Source: Clostridiales bacterium
GTDB taxonomy: Bacteria; Bacillota; Clostridia; Christensenellales; DUVY01
Length of the DNA: 41,244 bases
NCBI GenBank assembly: GCA_012840805.1
Contig: DUVY01000082.1
Span: 1 to 41,244, forward strand
Direction: 5' to 3'
The number at the start of each line of letters is the position of its first letter. Position 1 is the stretch's first letter. A program made the translations under genes and the position numbers. Of the stretch, positions 15,764-25,376 are shown in pieces. The notes beneath the pieces were generated by a model. The model was not told the origin of the DNA. It did not search any database and saw only the letters and a program-made list of their open reading frames with translations.

Positions 15764-17026
15764 TTAATTAAGAAACTGTAACAAATCTTCAGCCGGTCTA
15801 TTTGCCACGCATGAAACACAAGCCCGCTCAAAGTCTAAATATTGACGGGCAGCGTTCATCACATCGTCTTTGGTAATAGAATTAATGGCTTTTAGTTTTT
15901 GGTCCAAATCAAAAATCTGATCGGATACTAATAGCATTTTTCCATAAACATTCATAATAGATGTGGTGTTTTCTTGTCCTAAGATAATATTGCCTTTAAG
16001 CTGTTCTTTGCCACGCTCAAACTCATCGTCGGTTACGCCGTCTTTTAAGAATTTTTTTAATTCGTCAACGACGGTCTGCACGGCTTTTTCTATATTTTGA
16101 GGATTAGTGCCGCAATAAATAGAAAAAATTCCGTTATTCTTATAAGAAGACATAAAACTATATACGGAATACGCCAAACCTAACTCTTCCCTAATTTTTT
16201 GAAAGAGCCTTGAACTCATAGATCCGCCTAATACATTGGAAGCAATCATCATAGGATGAGAGTCTACTGTGTTAAACATTGGAGAAGGAAATCCTATGGC
16301 TATGCTCGCTTGCTCCAGCTGTTTTATTTTGCATCCAGCTTTGGGCACTGATAAGTGCTTGGGCGCGGGCTCAGCTTTTAGACAGTTCTCTTGACTCTCA
16401 AATTTTTGATTAAAATACTTATCAACAAGTTCTGTAAGTTTGTCAAAATCAAAATTTCCTGCAATTGATATTACCACATTTTGCGGACAATAATGGTCAG
16501 ATACAAATTTTAGCAATTTATCTTTGTCAAAACTATTAACATTATCGGCATTGCCAACAATAGGTTGTCCCAAAGGATTGCCTTCAAAAAATAGTTTCGC
16601 AAGATTTTCATGACAGACATCCTCAGGCGAATCTTCTACCATAGAAATTTCTTCTAAAATTACCTTTTTTTCTTTTTCTAGCTCTTTCTCGTCAAAAGTC
16701 GAGTTAAAAAACATATCGCTCAAAATATCAATGCATTTTTCAAGATGCTCGTCTATTGACTTGGTATAATAACATGTAACTTCTTTGGCTGTAAAAGCGT
16801 TAATCTGTCCGCCTATTTTATCTATTGAGTCCGCGATATCAAAAGACGAACGATTGGTCGTTCCTTTAAAAAGCATATGTTCAATAAAGTGCGATATACC
16901 ATTGACATTGCTTTTTTCATAAGCGCTACCCGCTCCCACCCAAACGCCTACTGAGACAGACCTTAAAAAATCCAGCTTTTTCATTATTAATCTTAACCCG
17001 TTTGGATAAGAAATCATCTTATGCAT
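15764..17026 (-). CDS. M16-family zinc metallopeptidase (YmxG/MlpA-like)
   Basis: 420 residues with two M16 domains. The inverted zinc motif HFIEHMLFKGT (HxxEH, near residue 46) and the downstream glutamate in EEISMVEDSPEDV form the catalytic site. The C-terminal domain has GLAYSVYSF, the usual R/Y-containing substrate-binding segment. Bacillus MlpA/YmxG is the nearest named relative; these proteases are cytoplasmic and their substrates are poorly known. The YlxY-like deacetylase gene is immediately upstream in the same direction, matching the ylxY-mlpA pair of Bacillus. GAGG precedes the ATG. Confidence 0.92.
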   Translation of the reverse strand: MHKMISYPNGLRLIMKKLDFLRSVSVGVWVGAGSAYEKSNVNGISHFIEHMLFKGTTNRSSFDIADSIDKIGGQINAFTAKEVTCYYTKSIDEHLEKCIDILSDMFFNSTFDEKELEKEKKVILEEISMVEDSPEDVCHENLAKLFFEGNPLGQPIVGNADNVNSFDKDKLLKFVSDHYCPQNVVISIAGNFDFDKLTELVDKYFNQKFESQENCLKAEPAPKHLSVPKAGCKIKQLEQASIAIGFPSPMFNTVDSHPMMIASNVLGGSMSSRLFQKIREELGLAYSVYSFMSSYKNNGIFSIYCGTNPQNIEKAVQTVVDELKKFLKDGVTDDEFERGKEQLKGNIILGQENTTSIMNVYGKMLLVSDQIFDLDQKLKAINSITKDDVMNAARQYLDFERACVSCVANRPAEDLLQFLN

Positions 17027-17065
17027 AAAAAAATACCTCTATTTTGAAAAATTTAATAATAGTAT

Positions 17066-17094
17066 ATGATAGATTACATATTTTATTGAATCAA
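17066..17094 (-). promoter_or_regulatory. Candidate promoter of the M16 peptidase gene
   Basis: Minus-strand TTGATT (17094-17089), 17 bases, TATCAT (17071-17066). The predicted start near 17059 leaves a 32-base leader. Confidence 0.5.
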
Positions 17095-17140
17095 TATTAG
17101 TTTATACCAATAAATGTAAACAGTCAAACAAGCTTTTGTT

Positions 17141-17896
17141 TTAAATTTTGATGAGCGCAGCTATGTTTTCGCTTACAGGAACAAGACAAAATTCTTTTTC
17201 TTTTAAAGTTTTGATTATATCGGGCAATGCCTCTAGCGTGTTTTTGGTAGGATGCATAAGTATCAGATCGCCGTTTGACGCTTTTGTGGTCGCTCTTTTA
17301 TAAATTAAGGATGTGTTTTTGTCGCGCCAGTCAATAGTGTCTTTTGTCCACATAATAGTTTTGTAACCAAGCTCATCGGCGACTTCCAGTGTAAGCTTAT
17401 TATATGAGCCCGAAGGCGGCGCAAAAAGCGTGGTTTTTTTGCCGCATATGCTTTCAATTAATTTTTCAGTTACATATATTTCTTCGCGATTTCGTTCGCG
17501 AGATAAGTTTTTATGGTCCTTGTGAAAATATCCGTGATTGCCAATTTCATGACCGCGCCGCGCTATATCTTTTAGAACATCTTGATTATTGGCCGCCCAA
17601 CTCCCGCCTATAAAAAAAGTGCATTTTATATCGTAATTATCAAAAATCAAAAGCATATCGTCAATATATTCTGTCCCCCAATATACATTTATCATAAGGC
17701 TAATATTATTCTTTGAGGTGTCGCCATTATAATAAGCCTGCGGCTCGCCGCTTTTGAAGACTTGGGCAATATCGTCTTTTATCGCAATCCCCAAAACAAA
17801 CAAAACCGCAATCGCTATAATGATATTGCTAAGAACATCTATAAAGTATTTTTCTTTTTTGGTTACGCTTTGATTCATATTAATAAATATATTCAT
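17141..17896 (-). CDS. ylxY: YlxY-like sporulation polysaccharide deacetylase-family protein
   Basis: 251 residues: one N-terminal membrane helix (about 23-42), then an extracytoplasmic CE4 (NodB) domain. The metal-binding HGYFH is present in HEIGNHGYFHKDH, and the later FAPPSGSYN and ILMHP motifs are intact. The first motif, normally TFDDG with the catalytic Asp, reads MINVYWGTEY, so Asn stands at the catalytic position. I recall the same INVAWG-type motif from the YlxY sporulation subfamily, and the neighbouring M16 peptidase fits ylxY-mlpA synteny. It may be a non-catalytic or altered member. No Shine-Dalgarno is visible before 17896 or the alternative ATG at 17878, so the start is uncertain. 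Confidence 0.8.
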   Translation of the reverse strand: MNIFINMNQSVTKKEKYFIDVLSNIIIAIAVLFVLGIAIKDDIAQVFKSGEPQAYYNGDTSKNNISLMINVYWGTEYIDDMLLIFDNYDIKCTFFIGGSWAANNQDVLKDIARRGHEIGNHGYFHKDHKNLSRERNREEIYVTEKLIESICGKKTTLFAPPSGSYNKLTLEVADELGYKTIMWTKDTIDWRDKNTSLIYKRATTKASNGDLILMHPTKNTLEALPDIIKTLKEKEFCLVPVSENIAALIKI

Positions 17897-18001
17897 ATAA
17901 CTATAAAAAAAGTAATATTACCATTGAAACCATATGTTCTTAATTATAAAAGCGCAAAAAACACATAAACTAAATAAAAACTTCAAAATAATGGTAATCG
18001 A

Positions 18002-18030
18002 TAGACAATCTTTTTGAGATATATTATCAT
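18002..18030 (+). promoter_or_regulatory. Candidate promoter of eno
   Basis: TAGACA (18002-18007), 17 bases, TATCAT (18025-18030), each one mismatch from consensus. The predicted start near 18037 is 28 bases before the ATG. Confidence 0.5.
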
Positions 18031-18037
18031 TAAATAG

Positions 18038-19360
<1,323 letters not shown>

Positions 19361-19382
19361 TTTTTAAAACTTTAAAAAAACA

Positions 19383-19413
19383 AAAAAGACCTTCTAAAAA
19401 AGAAGGTCTTTTT
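19383..19413. terminator. Bidirectional terminator between eno and yloV
   Basis: AAAAAGACCTTCT and AGAAGGTCTTTTT form a perfect 13-bp stem with a 5-base A loop. Both strands end in T-tracts, serving the convergent eno and yloV genes. Confidence 0.88.
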
Positions 19414-19437
19414 AAATCTAATCTTATAAACAATCTT

Positions 19438-21084
19438 TTATTCTAACGCTACTATATAATAATACAGCGGCTGTCCGCCAAAATGACAGTCAACATCGCA
19501 TCTTGGGTATTTTTCGCTCAATTCTTCTACTATTTTTCGGGCGTCTTGCTCGTCAACATCGCTACCAAAATATAATGTTATATTAGAAACATTATTATCC
19601 ATCATTTTCTCTATCAAATCTTTTGTCACAACGCTGACATCTTGACCAGTCGCGACAATATCTTTGCTGTCAATTCCAATGATATCGCCTTGGCTAAGCT
19701 GCTTGCCATCAGCGTAACTAGTGCTTCTAACAGCATAAGTAACTTGACCCACTTTAACAGATTGCAAAGCTTCCATCATAGATTCGCGATTTTCTTCAAG
19801 ATCTGATTCAGGATCGTAACATAAGGCGCAAGCAATGCCTTGCGGAATATTTACAGTAGGGATAATAATCAAATTTCGTTTTGTGATTTCTTTTGCCTGT
19901 TCGGCAGCCAAAATTATGTTCTTATTGTTGGGAAAAATAAAGACATTTTCAGCCATAACTTTGTCGGCGGCTTGGGCGATATCGTCGGCGCTGGGATTCA
20001 TAGTCTGACCGCCCTCTATAATATAATCCACCATTAAGTCCTTGAATATGTTAGATAATCCTTCGCCTACGCAAACGCTTACCATACCAAAAGGTTTTAA
20101 TTCTTCTTGGGATTGTTTTAGCGCTCTGTTTTGCTCAAGCATATTCTCTATTTTTAATTTATCAAGTTCGCCCAATTTTAAAGCGTATTGCAACGCGGTG
20201 CCGGGATTATTGGTATGGATATGGACTTTTACCAAAGATAAGTCGCCTATGACTAAGACGCAATCGCCAATAGCCATAAGTTTTTCTCTAAATCTATCAA
20301 TATCGGCTTCAGTAGTCTTTTTGAATAGATTTATTATGAAAAATTCTGTGCAATAAGCAAACTCAATATCTTCAAGACTATCAAGATCAGCATGGAATTG
20401 TTTATAAGTGTTTAAAGACTGAGAAGAAGAAATTCTGTCATTATACTCTAAAATTTCAGGCGATTCGGTATTGGTTATTACATTATAAAAGCCGGTAAAA
20501 ATAATCAGCAATCCTCGTCCGCCCGCGTCTATAACGCCCGCTTTTTTTAATACCGGCAACATCTCGGGTGTTTGTAACAAAACTTGTTCTCCATACTCAA
20601 TAACAGATTTCAAAAAATCTTCCATTTCTATGGCTTTTTTGGTTATGGACAATGCGTGTTCAGCCATTCCTCTTATAACTGTAAGCATTGTGCCTTCTTT
20701 GGGTTTTGTTACAGCCTTGTATGCAACATCAGAACCTTCTTTTAGCGCCCTCGCGAAAATTTTAGGCGTTATCTCTTCATTTTCTTGAACAAAAATAGAT
20801 GACATCCCCTTAAAAATCTGCGATAAAATGACGCCTGAGTTACCGCGAGCCCCCCTAAGCGCGCCTTTTGAAAGCGCGTTTGACAAGTCAATGATATTAT
20901 TGTTGGGACAATTTTCTACTTCTTTGGACGCTGCCATCATTGTTAATGACATATTCGTTCCTGTGTCGCCGTCGGGTACTGGAAAAACATTTAATGAATC
21001 AACATAGCTTTTGTTTTGATCCAATAATTTTGTGCTACTTAAAATTAGCCTCCTAAGCACCGCTCCATTAATATTTTTCGACAT
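19438..21084 (-). CDS. yloV: DAK2-domain kinase-like protein YloV (FakA-type)
   Basis: 548 residues from the ATG at 21084. An upstream in-frame TTG at 21102 is rejected because the codons between are the Shine-Dalgarno sequence itself (AGGAGGGGAGC). The N-terminal DAK2 (dihydroxyacetone kinase L-like) domain carries NVFPVPDGDTGTNM, the aspartates that hold Mg-ATP. A middle domain and a DegV-like C-terminal region follow. Homologues named FakA phosphorylate fatty acids held by a FakB (DegV) partner, feeding exogenous fatty acids to phospholipid synthesis. No fakB is in view. It is 64 bases downstream of yloU in the usual rpmB/yloU-yloV arrangement. Confidence 0.92.
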   Translation of the reverse strand: MSKNINGAVLRRLILSSTKLLDQNKSYVDSLNVFPVPDGDTGTNMSLTMMAASKEVENCPNNNIIDLSNALSKGALRGARGNSGVILSQIFKGMSSIFVQENEEITPKIFARALKEGSDVAYKAVTKPKEGTMLTVIRGMAEHALSITKKAIEMEDFLKSVIEYGEQVLLQTPEMLPVLKKAGVIDAGGRGLLIIFTGFYNVITNTESPEILEYNDRISSSQSLNTYKQFHADLDSLEDIEFAYCTEFFIINLFKKTTEADIDRFREKLMAIGDCVLVIGDLSLVKVHIHTNNPGTALQYALKLGELDKLKIENMLEQNRALKQSQEELKPFGMVSVCVGEGLSNIFKDLMVDYIIEGGQTMNPSADDIAQAADKVMAENVFIFPNNKNIILAAEQAKEITKRNLIIIPTVNIPQGIACALCYDPESDLEENRESMMEALQSVKVGQVTYAVRSTSYADGKQLSQGDIIGIDSKDIVATGQDVSVVTKDLIEKMMDNNVSNITLYFGSDVDEQDARKIVEELSEKYPRCDVDCHFGGQPLYYYIVALE

Positions 21085-21166
21085 GCTCCCCTCCTGTTTC
21101 AAATAAACAATATAATAAAAACATTTTTCTAGTATAAATATATGGTCTTAGCATAATCAAAATACT

Positions 21167-21517
21167 TTAAACTTTGACTCCCACAACATTAACATTTAGC
21201 GAGTCAACTACCATTCCTGTAAATTTTTCAACATTGTATTTCACGGATTTTTTTATTGATTCGGCGACAGCCTCAATTGAAACGCCGTATTTTAGTATAA
21301 CAAACAAGTCAATAAAAATCCGATCGCCATTAGTAATGACTTTGACGCCCTTACTTATAGATTGTCTTTTGAAGAGTTCGGCAATATAATCCGAGAGTCT
21401 TTTTGAAACCAAATCAACTATACCATAGCAATCCAAGGCAGTATATCCCGCAACCTGCGCTATGGCTTCTTCGGTAACTGATATTTTGCCGTAAGCATTT
21501 GTGGTATGAACAGACAT
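21167..21517 (-). CDS. yloU: Asp23/Gls24 family protein YloU
   Basis: 116 residues of the Asp23/Gls24 (alkaline shock) family: GKISVTEEAIAQVAGYTALDCYGIVD at the N-terminus in the normal order, and VNVVGVKV at the end. Family members are cytoplasmic or membrane-associated and linked to envelope stress; the molecular function is unsettled. Paired with yloV and divergent from rpmB, as in Bacillus. It has a near-perfect promoter. AGAGG lies upstream of the ATG. Confidence 0.9.
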   Translation of the reverse strand: MSVHTTNAYGKISVTEEAIAQVAGYTALDCYGIVDLVSKRLSDYIAELFKRQSISKGVKVITNGDRIFIDLFVILKYGVSIEAVAESIKKSVKYNVEKFTGMVVDSLNVNVVGVKV

Positions 21518-21565
21518 ATTACCTCTTTCTTTGGTTACAAAAACTATACTCTTTTAATCCAATTT

Positions 21566-21594
21566 ATTATACTATATCATTAATCTTTTTTCAA
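21566..21594 (-). promoter_or_regulatory. Near-consensus promoter of yloU-yloV
   Basis: Minus-strand TTGAAA (21594-21589), 17 bases, TATAAT (21571-21566). The predicted start near 21559 gives a 42-base leader. Confidence 0.78.
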
Positions 21595-21696
21595 TAATTT
21601 AAACCGCGATACTTAATTATTTAAATAATATGTGATAATTGTAAGCTAAAAATAATGTCATAATCTATCTTAATGCTCAAAAATAAGCGGGTTTGC

Positions 21697-21725
21697 TTGC
21701 AAAAACAAAAAAACAATGCTAATAT
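21697..21725 (+). promoter_or_regulatory. Promoter of rpmB with extended -10
   Basis: TTGCAA (21697-21702), 17 bases, TAATAT (21720-21725), with TG at 21717-21718 as an extended -10. The leader would be about 30 bases and includes CGGAGGAA. Confidence 0.5.
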
Positions 21726-21761
21726 ATATGAGTTGAATTTTGAACGCGGAGGAATTATATA

Positions 21762-21953
21762 ATGTCAAGAGTTTGCGCTGTATGCGGCAAAGGTAAAATG
21801 AGCGGCAATAATGTCAGCCATTCTAACCGCAAAACTAGACGGGCTTTTAATCCAAATCTGTTAAAAACAGATGTTGAGATAAACGGCAAAAAAGTGCGAG
21901 GTTATATATGCACTCGTTGTCTTCGTACTTCTAGAAAGCAGCTAGAAGCATAA
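21762..21953 (+). CDS. rpmB: 50S ribosomal protein L28 (zinc-binding form)
   Basis: 63 residues. [22 protein letters not shown] with C5/C8 and [12 protein letters not shown] with C50/C53 gives a complete four-cysteine zinc site, so this is the C+ form. The [12 protein letters not shown] segment is the conserved rRNA-binding region. CGGAGGAA precedes the ATG. It is divergent from yloU-yloV and convergent with mpg, sharing a terminator with it. No zinc-free L28 paralogue is visible in this window. Confidence 0.97.
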   Translation: MSRVCAVCGKGKMSGNNVSHSNRKTRRAFNPNLLKTDVEINGKKVRGYICTRCLRTSRKQLEA

Positions 21954-21977
21954 AAATAGCTTATTATTAAAACAAAA

Positions 21978-22008
21978 AACTCTCGCTCTATTAAAATAAG
22001 CGGGAGTT
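21978..22008. terminator. Terminator shared by convergent rpmB and mpg
   Basis: AACTCTCGCT (21978-21987) pairs with AGCGGGAGTT (21999-22008) with one T-G wobble and an 11-base loop, then ATTTTTA on the plus strand. The stem and loop include the last codons and stop of mpg on the minus strand. Confidence 0.65.
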
Positions 22009-22623
22009 ATTTTTATGTCTGGACACATATGGGTTGTCCTTTATAAAAAAGCGCCATGGATTTTTAGCGGCCTCAGGCGCGTAATCAATATTTATCCTTG
22101 GCGAAATCGCTATTTGAGATTGGTTAATGTCCTTATACTCAGTAATTGTAATGTTGTTATCAATAATCAAATTTGTCCCGTAATCAGCCTTGGATATCCC
22201 CAACGCCTGACACACTTTGCCCGGTCCCGACGTCAAAGCAATAGGTTTTGTCTTAGAAAGGTCAATTTTTCTCAATCTTGCCATTGTGTCTATGTTTTGC
22301 AAAGGCTCTACGGCTCTTATCAACACTCCCGCGGGCGTTCCCCTGGGTTCTGTAATCACATTCATACAAAAATACATGCCGTAAATTTGATACACATATA
22401 ACCTGCCGCCGTCTTCCCACATTATTTTGTTTCGATCGGTCATCCCTCTATATGAATGAGCGGCGGCGTCAATAGTACCTATATACGCTTCGGTTTCCAC
22501 AATCATTGCTTCCAAAATGACGCCGTTAAGGTTTCTTACAACGCGTTTCCCTAATAATCGCTTGCTAACCGTTAGCGTATCGTTATTATAAAAATCTTGA
22601 CTAAGTCTTTTGTATTGATCCAT
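21991..22623 (-). CDS. mpg: 3-methyladenine DNA glycosylase (AAG/MPG family)
   Basis: 210 residues. It excises alkylated purines and hypoxanthine from DNA. Recognisable segments are the VETEAYIGTIDAAAHSYRGMT active-site region (in which the second E of VETEAY is catalytic), GRLYVYQIYGMYFCMNV, and TSGPGKVCQALGI. The ATG is 5 bases after the spoVM stop and has no separate Shine-Dalgarno, so it depends on translation of spoVM. This partner is not the Bacillus arrangement. Its 3' end is built into the terminator shared with rpmB. Confidence 0.94.
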   Translation of the reverse strand: MDQYKRLSQDFYNNDTLTVSKRLLGKRVVRNLNGVILEAMIVETEAYIGTIDAAAHSYRGMTDRNKIMWEDGGRLYVYQIYGMYFCMNVITEPRGTPAGVLIRAVEPLQNIDTMARLRKIDLSKTKPIALTSGPGKVCQALGISKADYGTNLIIDNNITITEYKDINQSQIAISPRINIDYAPEAAKNPWRFFIKDNPYVSRHKNNSRLF

Positions 22624-22628
22624 AAAAA

Positions 22629-22706
22629 TTAGTTGAGGTGTTTTCTAAAAATTAATCTTAAAATTCCTCTCAAAAATCTAGGCGGCTTGATGCATATAAT
22701 CTTCAT
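22629..22706 (-). CDS. spoVM: Stage V sporulation protein M (SpoVM), 25-residue amphipathic peptide
   Basis: A 25-codon gene with GGAGGA 5 bases before its ATG (22711-22716). The peptide begins MKIICIKPPRFLRGILRLIF. It aligns without gaps to B. subtilis SpoVM (26 residues, MKFYTIKLPKFLGGIVRAML start), sharing the K7-x-P-[KR]-F-L-x-G-I core and the helix-breaking Pro at position 9. SpoVM recognises the convex forespore membrane and anchors SpoIVA during spore coat assembly. Position supports the call: in Bacillus spoVM lies in this same block near rpe and rpmB. Here it is followed by mpg. Confidence 0.9.
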   Translation of the reverse strand: MKIICIKPPRFLRGILRLIFRKHLN

Positions 22707-22727
22707 AAAATCCTCCAAAAATAATTC

Positions 22728-22754
22728 ATTATAAGCTATCTAATTAATATATGC
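22728..22754 (-). promoter_or_regulatory. Sigma-E-like promoter candidate for spoVM-mpg
   Basis: Minus-strand GCATATA (22754-22748), 12 bases, CTTATAAT (22735-22728). This resembles a mother-cell sigma-E promoter (KMATATT / CATACANT, six of eight at the -10), one to two bases short in spacing. As a sigma-A promoter the TATAAT has no -35 at 16-18 bases (TTGATG lies 20 away). Confidence 0.3.
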
Positions 22755-22786
22755 ATCAAAGACATAATCTGCCACAAAAAGATAAT

Positions 22787-23455
22787 TTACGCGCCCCTTA
22801 ATCTCATAATCGCGGTTTTTTTGTCGTCCGCGCTAAATACCGTATTGCCCGCGACAATAATATTCGCGCCCGCGTCTATTACGCTTTGAACATTGTCAAA
22901 ATTGATTCCCCCATCAACTTCCAAATCAATGTCTTTGCCTAAGGCAGTTATCATTGATTTTATTTCTTTTATCTTTTCAATTGAGCTTGCGATAAATTCT
23001 TGCCCTCCAAAGCCCGGATGAACGCTCATAACTAGGACCATGTCGCAAAAAGGCAAAACATCTTTTATCGCGCTAACGGAAGTTTCTGGATTTAAAACTA
23101 TGCCCGCGGAAACTCCAAAGGATTTTATTTGTTGAATTGCCTCAACGGCGTTTTTTACGGCTTCTATATGTATCGTAATTATATCTGCGCCGGCTTTGGC
23201 AAAACGCTCTATATACTTTTGGGGCTCTACAATCATAAGATGAGCATCAAGCTTGAGATTTGTTATTTTTTTTATGTCTTCTATCATTTTTATCCCAAAT
23301 GTAATATTGGGGACAAAAACTCCATCCATTACATCGCAATGTAACAAGTCAGCTCCCGCGCTTTCTAACTCTTTAATATCTCTTGCCATATTGGCGAAAT
23401 CTGCTGAAAGAAGGGAAGGCGCTATCTTGATTAATTCTTTTGTTTCTTGTCTCAA
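22787..23455 (-). CDS. rpe: Ribulose-phosphate 3-epimerase
   Basis: 222 residues, a TIM barrel that interconverts ribulose-5-phosphate and xylulose-5-phosphate. The motifs IAPSLLSADFANM, DVMDGVFVPNITFG, DAHLMIVEP, MSVHPGFGGQEFI and LEVDGGIN supply the metal and phosphate sites. The start is TTG at 23455 with AAGGAG 6 bases upstream. It is 13 bases downstream of rsgA, the same pair as in Bacillus. The thiamine pyrophosphokinase gene that usually follows is missing. Confidence 0.96.
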   Translation of the reverse strand: MRQETKELIKIAPSLLSADFANMARDIKELESAGADLLHCDVMDGVFVPNITFGIKMIEDIKKITNLKLDAHLMIVEPQKYIERFAKAGADIITIHIEAVKNAVEAIQQIKSFGVSAGIVLNPETSVSAIKDVLPFCDMVLVMSVHPGFGGQEFIASSIEKIKEIKSMITALGKDIDLEVDGGINFDNVQSVIDAGANIIVAGNTVFSADDKKTAIMRLRGA

Positions 23456-23468
23456 TTTTTTCTCCTTT

Positions 23469-24326
23469 TTAAGTATAGCTTTGTTCTTTTTTTAAATCGC
23501 TATATATATCTATATACCTTAAATAACGCTCTTTGCTGATTTTATCTTCATTTGCCGCCTGTTTTACAGAACATTGCGGCTTGTTAATATGCGCGCAGCT
23601 TGAAAACTTACAGTCATTTTTATATTGATTAAATTCAACATAATAATCTTTTAGTTTATTATACTCCAAATTATCCAATTCCAACAAATTAAAACCGGGC
23701 GTATCTGCCACATAATAATCATCAAGACTGATTATCTCAGTGTGCCTTGTGGTATTTTTTCCTCTCAAAATCTTTTGACTCAAATCGCCTACAATAGAAT
23801 AATCGCATCCTAATATAGCGTTAATCAAGCTTGATTTTCCTACGGCTGATTGCCCCGCGAAGCAATTAATCCCGCCCTTTAAAATTTGAATTAACTTATC
23901 AATATTATAGCCTGTTTTGGCTGATACTTGAATAAACCTTATATTAGATTGTTTGTATTGGTTTTGGATTTTTTTAGCCAAATCGTCGTTATCTAGATCA
24001 ACCTTATTAAAGCATAACACAGGCTCTATTTGATTAATTTTTGCGGCGATTATTAACTTGTCAACTAGATGCAAATCAACATAAGGCACGCAAGACACAA
24101 CTATAATTATTCTATCTATATTAGCAATCGGCGGGCGAATGAGTTTATTTTTTCGCGGCAAAATATTCTCTATTACGCAGTTTTGGTCGTCAATCTCCAC
24201 GATATCGCCCGCAAGCAACTGCTCTTTTTTAAATTTTTTGCGCGCGTAACATTCTATAAGCGTTCCTTCAACAAACACGGTAAATTTGCCCGCAATACAT
24301 TTTGTTACCGTTCCTTTTTTTAACAT
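23469..24326 (-). CDS. rsgA: Ribosome small subunit-dependent GTPase A
   Basis: 285 residues. An N-terminal OB fold is followed by a circularly permuted GTPase with NKVDL (G4) before GQSAVGKSSLIN (G1) and DTPGF (G3). A C-terminal zinc finger has Cys-x4-Cys-x-His-x5-Cys (DCKFSSCAHINKPQC). RsgA acts late in 30S subunit maturation. It begins 9 bases after rlmN with no strong Shine-Dalgarno, so coupling is likely. In many Firmicutes prpC and prkC lie between rlmN and rsgA; they are absent here. Confidence 0.96.
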   Translation of the reverse strand: MLKKGTVTKCIAGKFTVFVEGTLIECYARKKFKKEQLLAGDIVEIDDQNCVIENILPRKNKLIRPPIANIDRIIIVVSCVPYVDLHLVDKLIIAAKINQIEPVLCFNKVDLDNDDLAKKIQNQYKQSNIRFIQVSAKTGYNIDKLIQILKGGINCFAGQSAVGKSSLINAILGCDYSIVGDLSQKILRGKNTTRHTEIISLDDYYVADTPGFNLLELDNLEYNKLKDYYVEFNQYKNDCKFSSCAHINKPQCSVKQAANEDKISKERYLRYIDIYSDLKKEQSYT

Positions 24327-24335
24327 AGTCTTATG

Positions 24336-25376
24336 CTACCTTAACTCTTTCAAAACAGTGTTTCTTAATTGTCCGCAAGCCCCCTCTATATCGCTTCCCA
24401 TTGAGCGTCTTATGGTTACCGAAACATTATGTTTTTTTAATTTGTTTGCAAAATCTTTGGCTTGCCCGTAAGCGCAAGGCTTTAAGCCTTTTTCTTTTAC
24501 ATAATTTAGCATAATAAGATTAATATGGCAAGAATAGCCTTTGGTAATTTTAACCAACTCTTCTAAAGATTTATTGTCCATATTCTTATCGGATATCATA
24601 GCGTATTCATATATAATTCTTCTACCGGTTTTTTCAAAATAATATTTTGCCGCGTTTACTATATCGCTGACTGTGTATTTATTAGCTATGGGCATTAGGG
24701 TTTTTCGAATTTTATCTATTGCCGAATGAAGCGATATTGTCAAGGTAATTTTAAAGCCATCATCGGCAAGCCTAATAATATTATCGCATATGCCGCACGT
24801 GGATAGCGAAATATTTCTTTGGCTAATATTAATGCCTTGGTGACAGCTTACAAGATTTAAAAACTTAGTCACATTTTGATAATTATCCAAAGGCTCTCCG
24901 CTGCCCATTAGAACGATATTGGTAATTTTTCTATCTGTTATTGTCCCGCCAAGATATCTATTAATCTCGATTACTTGACCCAAAATTTCGCCCGCACTAA
25001 GATTTCTAACAAGCCCGCCTATGCCTGACGCGCAAAAAGCGCAACCCATACGACATCCTACTTGCGTACTCACACAAATAGTAAAGCCGTGCTTATATTC
25101 CATTACAACGCCTTCAATTACATTGCCGTCATTTAGTTGATATAAAAATTTCTGGGTATTGTCTTTTTGAGAACTCAATGTTTTGATAATTTTCAAAGAT
25201 GACGCGTCATAATTTTGCGCCAAATACTCCCTAAAATTTTGTGGTATGTCAGTCATATCGGCAAAATCCGCGCCATTATGAAGCCACTTAAAAATCTGCT
25301 TTGCTCTAAATTTGGGCTGATCGCCAAATAATTTATTTAATTCTTCAATATTATAATCGGCAAGTAGTGCTTTCAT
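24336..25376 (-). CDS. rlmN: Dual-specificity 23S rRNA/tRNA adenine C2-methyltransferase RlmN
   Basis: 346 residues, a radical-SAM enzyme that methylates A2503 of 23S rRNA and A37 of some tRNAs. The cluster motif CRMGCAFC gives C108, C112 and C115. GSGEPLDNY binds SAM, and the methyl-carrying cysteine is in EGACGQL near residue 334. The SMGSDIEGACGQL tail is diagnostic of RlmN. The ATG overlaps the rsmB stop by 4 bases. Confidence 0.97.
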   Translation of the reverse strand: MKALLADYNIEELNKLFGDQPKFRAKQIFKWLHNGADFADMTDIPQNFREYLAQNYDASSLKIIKTLSSQKDNTQKFLYQLNDGNVIEGVVMEYKHGFTICVSTQVGCRMGCAFCASGIGGLVRNLSAGEILGQVIEINRYLGGTITDRKITNIVLMGSGEPLDNYQNVTKFLNLVSCHQGINISQRNISLSTCGICDNIIRLADDGFKITLTISLHSAIDKIRKTLMPIANKYTVSDIVNAAKYYFEKTGRRIIYEYAMISDKNMDNKSLEELVKITKGYSCHINLIMLNYVKEKGLKPCAYGQAKDFANKLKKHNVSVTIRRSMGSDIEGACGQLRNTVLKELR

